A DNA stretch of 9,040 nt. Origin: an uncultured bacterium (GTDB lineage Bacteria; Actinomycetota; Actinomycetes; S36-B12). Positions within the stretch are counted from its first letter, which is position 1, and the number at the start of each line of letters is the position of its first letter. Of the stretch, positions 6,225-9,040 are shown piece by piece. The DNA lies in contig CAJAKT010000370.1 in assembly GCA_903940375.1 (NCBI GenBank), forward strand, positions 1 to 9,040. The letters are read 5' to 3'. Both the position numbers and the translations under genes were made by a program. The notes under the pieces are model-generated. The model was not told the origin of the DNA and ran no database searches. It saw only the letters and a program-made list of their open reading frames with translations.

Positions 6225-7147
6225 GCCGATTCCACTCCCGTGAGGAAGGCGTCGACTGATGCAAGCACGTCCGGGTTCCACATCATGCCCGTCTCCCACG
6301 GCTGCCCGGCAAGGTTCGAGATGAAGATGCTGTGCGTGACGGGGAAGGAGGCAGAGGTTCGGCGCGGTGCGAGTTCGGGAGGCAGCCCTGCTGCAAGGGC
6401 GCTGTAGTTGGTCACCAGCCCGTCATTGGGCCACAGTTCCGGATCGCCTCCTTCGGCCTGGAAGAAGGTGCCGCCGACGGTGTAGACGGGGATGTCGTCG
6501 AGCACGCCGATCTGGTAATCGTTCCAGCGGTTCTTGCCTACGAGGTAGTGATAGGTGTTCTCCGGCGACAGGCCCATGTCGCTGTCGAGGACGTGCGCCT
6601 TGAGCTCAGCAGCGAATGTGAGGGCGAAGTCTTGCCCCATCAGCGCTGAGTCGGGGATCTCACCGTACGTCCAGCGCAGGGGGAGCGTGCCCATCCATGG
6701 CGAGGCCAGCGTCGTCAGCGATCGCACTCGCACGGGGATGTTCAGCAGGCCCATCGTGCGGATGGCGGACCGGGAGAACAGGCCGCCGTTGGAGTGCCCG
6801 ATGAAGTCGACTTCGTCGATGCCGTAGCGCTGGTTGAGCAAGTGGATGAAGCGGGTCAGGTGCTCGCCACCCAGATCGATGTCCGCGGTGGAGTTGACGG
6901 TGTACTGCTCGGCGAGCACCTCGGGCTGGTCGCCGAATGGCGCGAAGCTCGCGGGGTCGGCATCCTGCACGACTCCGCGGCCGTTCTGTGCAGGTGCGGT
7001 GAACACCTGGTGCCCCCGCTCGAGCAGGTAATCGCGAAGAGCCGTGTTGGTGTTGCCGGCGGCAAGTCCGCTGCCACACGCAGTATCGGGAGTGGTGAAG
7101 GGGGAGGTGGCATCTCCACCGCACATCAGTACGACCGCACGTGTCAC
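6221..7147 (-). CDS. Alpha/beta-hydrolase, lipase/esterase type
   Basis: The 308-residue protein starts at GTG (7147-7145), preceded by GGAGG (complement of 7154-7158) and overlapping the propeller gene's TGA. The nucleophile elbow GHSNGG (117-122) gives Ser119; the likely acid is Asp242 in WPNDGLV and the likely base His272 in VTHSIF, a complete triad in the canonical order. DFIGHSNGG after an EHL..FI.LLNQRYG helix, followed by TLASPWMGT, matches bacterial triacylglycerol lipase-like proteins, which screen tethered or soluble esters. There is no obvious signal peptide: the N terminus (MTRAVVLMCGGD) is the first fold strand. This makes it the one apparently cytoplasmic enzyme between two exported neighbours. 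The substrate (lipid ester, thioester or other) cannot be told from sequence. Confidence 0.85.
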   Translation of the reverse strand: MTRAVVLMCGGDATSPFTTPDTACGSGLAAGNTNTALRDYLLERGHQVFTAPAQNGRGVVQDADPASFAPFGDQPEVLAEQYTVNSTADIDLGGEHLTRFIHLLNQRYGIDEVDFIGHSNGGLFSRSAIRTMGLLNIPVRVRSLTTLASPWMGTLPLRWTYGEIPDSALMGQDFALTFAAELKAHVLDSDMGLSPENTYHYLVGKNRWNDYQIGVLDDIPVYTVGGTFFQAEGGDPELWPNDGLVTNYSALAAGLPPELAPRRTSASFPVTHSIFISNLAGQPWETGMMWNPDVLASVDAFLTGVESA

Positions 7148-8388
7148 GGGGTGCCTCCATTCATGTTGAGGATTCGGAAGCCGGCCGCGGTATCCGTGCC
7201 GTTCTTGAAGGACGACCAGGCCTGCCCGATGCGTGACCCGAACAGGAGCACGGCCTTGGACGAGACGATGGTGTCGTGATCGATCCCCGGGTCCGGAAGC
7301 GGCCCTGGGTCGGTGCCGACGACGCTGTCGGTGGCGGTGTCGATCGTGATGATGCTGCCCGCATCCCCGATGGCGTAGAGCTTGCGGCCGTCGCTGCTCA
7401 GCGTCAGGCCCGAGGCGTTGAGCATGGTCTTGCCGTCCATGGCGATCCGCGCCGTCTCCTGCCCGGACTTGGGATCGAGCACCGAGATCTGGCCCACCTC
7501 GGGCATGGTGGCGTACACCTTCGAGCCGTCGGGCATCACGGCGATCGACATCGGGGACTCGATGCCGTCGATGTCACCGTCGCCCTTGCGCCAGAGGTTG
7601 ACCGTGTTGACGGACTTGCCCGAACGGGCGTCGGTGACATTGAAGAAGTTGGCGACGCCCGTGTACACGAGCTTCCGGTCGGGGCTGAAGAGCGGATCGC
7701 CACCGCCCGCCTTGGAGTCGTAGCCGGTGATGCGGCCGTTGGCGGTGCTCATGAACAGCAGGCCGTTCTCGCTGCAGGCCAGCAGGAGTGTCTTGCTGTC
7801 CGTGGTCATGTTCATGCCGGTCCAGTCCTTCTTGCAGGTGCCTCCGCCTCCGGCATTGGTGGGGAAGCGACCGGTGACCCGGTAGGTCTTCAGGTCGATC
7901 TTGGCGACGGTGCCCTTGTCGATGAGGAAGGCGAAGAGCGAACTGCCCTTGGGGCCGATGAACAGGGTGTCGGGCTGGCCGCCGACCGCGATCTTCTTGA
8001 TGACCTTGCCCGAACGGGTGTCGATGATGCTGACGGCCTTGTCGTCCCAGCTGCCGACGGCAAGCCGCTTGCCGTCGGGGGTCAGCGCAGGTCCCGTCAG
8101 TGAGGTGCTCTTGCCGACGACGGATGACTGCCGGGACGTGCCGTTCGCGACATCCACGAAGTTGACGTACGTCGGCTTGCCTCGTTGGCCCCACGCCGTG
8201 ACATAGGCCGTGCGGCCATCCGGGCTCACGGGGATCGGAGCAAAGGCATCGTGGCCCACGGGCAGGCTGACATTCGTGGAGGCCGAGGCGATCGGCCCGG
8301 CCGTCGGTTCCGCTGCCGTGGCGGGAGTGAGCATCGTCGCGGCGATGATGGCGACTGCGGCACCGGCGATCAGGGTTGGCCTTCTCAT
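7144..8388 (-). CDS. Secreted YVTN/YncE-type beta-propeller protein
   Basis: The 414-residue product has an N-terminal signal peptide (MRRPTLIAGAAVAIIAATM..., cleavage expected after TAA at about 26). The ATG (8388-8386) is preceded by GGAG in CCTGGAGACCCC and overlaps the TetR stop as ATGA. About seven repeats of the YVTN family follow, each with a (L/V/A)(Y/A)V strand, a V..ID..(S/T)G strand and a turn: TAYVTAWG (60-67), LAVGSWDDKAVSIIDTRSGK (109-128), LFAFLIDKGTVAKIDL (151-166), LLLACSENGLLFMSTANGR (201-219), LVYTGVANFFNVTDARSGK (240-258), KVYATMPEVGQISVLDPKSG (290-309) and KLYAIGDAGSIITIDT (336-351). Cys185 and Cys205 may form a disulfide. Such propellers are usually binding or scaffolding proteins; no catalytic motif is seen. 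Co-expression with the lipase and NTPDase suggests a partner or substrate-presenting role, which is inference. Confidence 0.88.
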   Translation of the reverse strand: MRRPTLIAGAAVAIIAATMLTPATAAEPTAGPIASASTNVSLPVGHDAFAPIPVSPDGRTAYVTAWGQRGKPTYVNFVDVANGTSRQSSVVGKSTSLTGPALTPDGKRLAVGSWDDKAVSIIDTRSGKVIKKIAVGGQPDTLFIGPKGSSLFAFLIDKGTVAKIDLKTYRVTGRFPTNAGGGGTCKKDWTGMNMTTDSKTLLLACSENGLLFMSTANGRITGYDSKAGGGDPLFSPDRKLVYTGVANFFNVTDARSGKSVNTVNLWRKGDGDIDGIESPMSIAVMPDGSKVYATMPEVGQISVLDPKSGQETARIAMDGKTMLNASGLTLSSDGRKLYAIGDAGSIITIDTATDSVVGTDPGPLPDPGIDHDTIVSSKAVLLFGSRIGQAWSSFKNGTDTAAGFRILNMNGGTP

Positions 8389-9040
8389 GGGGTCTCCAGG
8401 GTAGGTGTGTCGGGAATGGACGGACGGAGAATGTCTGTGACTTCGGTGGGGGACAGGCCGAACCCGGGGAGCACGAAGCCCAGAACCGCGTCTGTGAAAT
8501 CACCTGTGATGCCCGTGGTGACGACGCTTTGGGTGACGAGCCACTCGAGGGTTCCGGCCAGAGTGAGGAATCCGATGCCCTGTGGGTCGGGTACGAAGCT
8601 GCCCGTTGCGATGGACTCGTCGTAGAGCGACTGGTAGTCGGGTTCGGTGCCGTTGGGGTATCCCGCGGCGAAGTTGCCGAGGTTGCAGAACGCACGTGCG
8701 ACGTGCGGGTGTGAATCCGGCAGGCGCCCGTAGAGGCGCATGGCCATGACGAAGCGGTCGGCGGGGTCCTCGATCGACGTGGTGAGGTCGAAGATGTAGT
8801 CCTCCCACTCCTGCATGCCCTCAATCGACGCCGCCTCGAACAGCTCGTCCTTCGTGGCGAAGTAGCGGTAGAAGGAGGCGCGACTCACGCCTGCCTGCCT
8901 GGTGATCCGATCAATGCTGAGGTGCGTGCCCTCGTCGGCGAGAAGTGTCAGCGCTGCCTGCACGATGCTGCTGCGCGTCTTGCGGCTGCGGTCCTGCTGG
9001 GCGAGTGCGCGACGGCTGGCGTCCGATGCGGTGGCGGAGG
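8385..9040 (-). CDS. TetR-family transcriptional regulator (5' end outside window)
   Basis: The frame continues to base 9040, and residues upstream of the GTG at 8963 still fit a TetR N terminus (DRSRKTRSSIVQAALTLLAD), so that GTG is internal and the true start lies beyond the edge. The DNA-binding part is complete in outline: first helix RSSIVQAALTLLADEG, then LSIDRITRQAGVSRASFYRY with the FYRYFATKDEL signature. The remaining about 140 residues are the ligand-binding and dimerisation helices, with no recognisable effector motif. TetR proteins usually repress until a small ligand binds. It is the first visible gene of the operon and shares a 4-base ATGA overlap with the propeller gene, so it is likely autoregulatory, with the operator upstream of the window. 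Confidence 0.9.
   Translation of the reverse strand, partial: SATASDASRRALAQQDRSRKTRSSIVQAALTLLADEGTHLSIDRITRQAGVSRASFYRYFATKDELFEAASIEGMQEWEDYIFDLTTSIEDPADRFVMAMRLYGRLPDSHPHVARAFCNLGNFAAGYPNGTEPDYQSLYDESIATGSFVPDPQGIGFLTLAGTLEWLVTQSVVTTGITGDFTDAVLGFVLPGFGLSPTEVTDILRPSIPDTPTLETP

Noticed and set aside
6225..6299. Longer NTPDase frame starting at 6299
   Set aside because: It would put 25 residues of non-signal sequence before a clear signal peptide and overlap the lipase gene deeply; the ATG at 6224 gives the standard ATGA overlap.
7574..8824. Long minus-strand frame in another phase across the propeller and TetR genes
   Set aside because: Low-complexity Arg/Ser/Pro composition, no motif, and it overlaps two genes with clear domains, RBS and coupled overlaps.
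8961..8963. GTG at 8963 as the TetR start
   Set aside because: Residues upstream in the same frame (RSRKTRSSI) form the normal beginning of the first TetR helix, and the frame stays open to the window edge.

Overview
The window reads as chromosomal DNA from a high-GC Gram-positive bacterium of the Actinomycetota. The evidence is strong G/C preference at third codon positions, GTG starts, gene-to-gene overlaps of the ATGA/GTGA type, several short Ala-rich Sec signal peptides, and protein families common in that phylum (FN3/delta-60 surface proteins, PknH-like extracellular domains, TetR regulators). I cannot name a genus. I see no rRNA, tRNA, CRISPR array or insertion sequence.

Layout, left to right. 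(1) 1-2181, plus strand: the 3' part of a large, presumably secreted protein. A seven-bladed delta-60 beta-propeller is embedded inside a fibronectin type III domain, followed by a complete FN3 domain, a Pro-rich linker and a C-terminal beta-rich domain. (2) 2209-3534, plus: a secreted protein made of two diverged copies of one Cys-containing domain, tentatively PknH-like. It lies 27 bases downstream of the first gene and is probably co-transcribed with it. (3) 3542-4760, plus: a toxin-antitoxin module. A TTGACA/TATGGT promoter built on a 16-base tandem repeat precedes an Xre/MbcA-like antitoxin, which overlaps by GTGA a RES-domain (NAD+-degrading family) toxin. (4) 4761-4940: a 180-base convergent intergenic stretch with an 11-bp inverted repeat that overlaps the stop codon of the gene on the other strand. 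(5) 9040-4941, minus: a tightly packed four-gene operon in transcription order TetR regulator (5' end outside the window), secreted YVTN/YncE-type beta-propeller, alpha/beta-hydrolase of lipase type, and secreted GDA1/CD39-family nucleoside phosphatase (NTPDase). Each of the three junctions is a 4-base overlap (ATGA, GTGA, ATGA).

How the genes may work together. The minus-strand operon links one regulator to two exported proteins and a hydrolase, which suggests an inducible extracytoplasmic module, possibly for nucleotide or lipid ester turnover. That functional statement is inference from gene order only. The toxin-antitoxin pair is self-contained, with its own promoter, and separates the plus-strand surface-protein genes from the minus-strand operon. 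The most unusual items are the propeller-in-FN3 architecture, the bacterial NTPDase with an altered ACR4 motif inside a TetR-headed overlap operon, and the RES toxin that appears to lack the family's Glu and carries a non-RES C-terminal tail.
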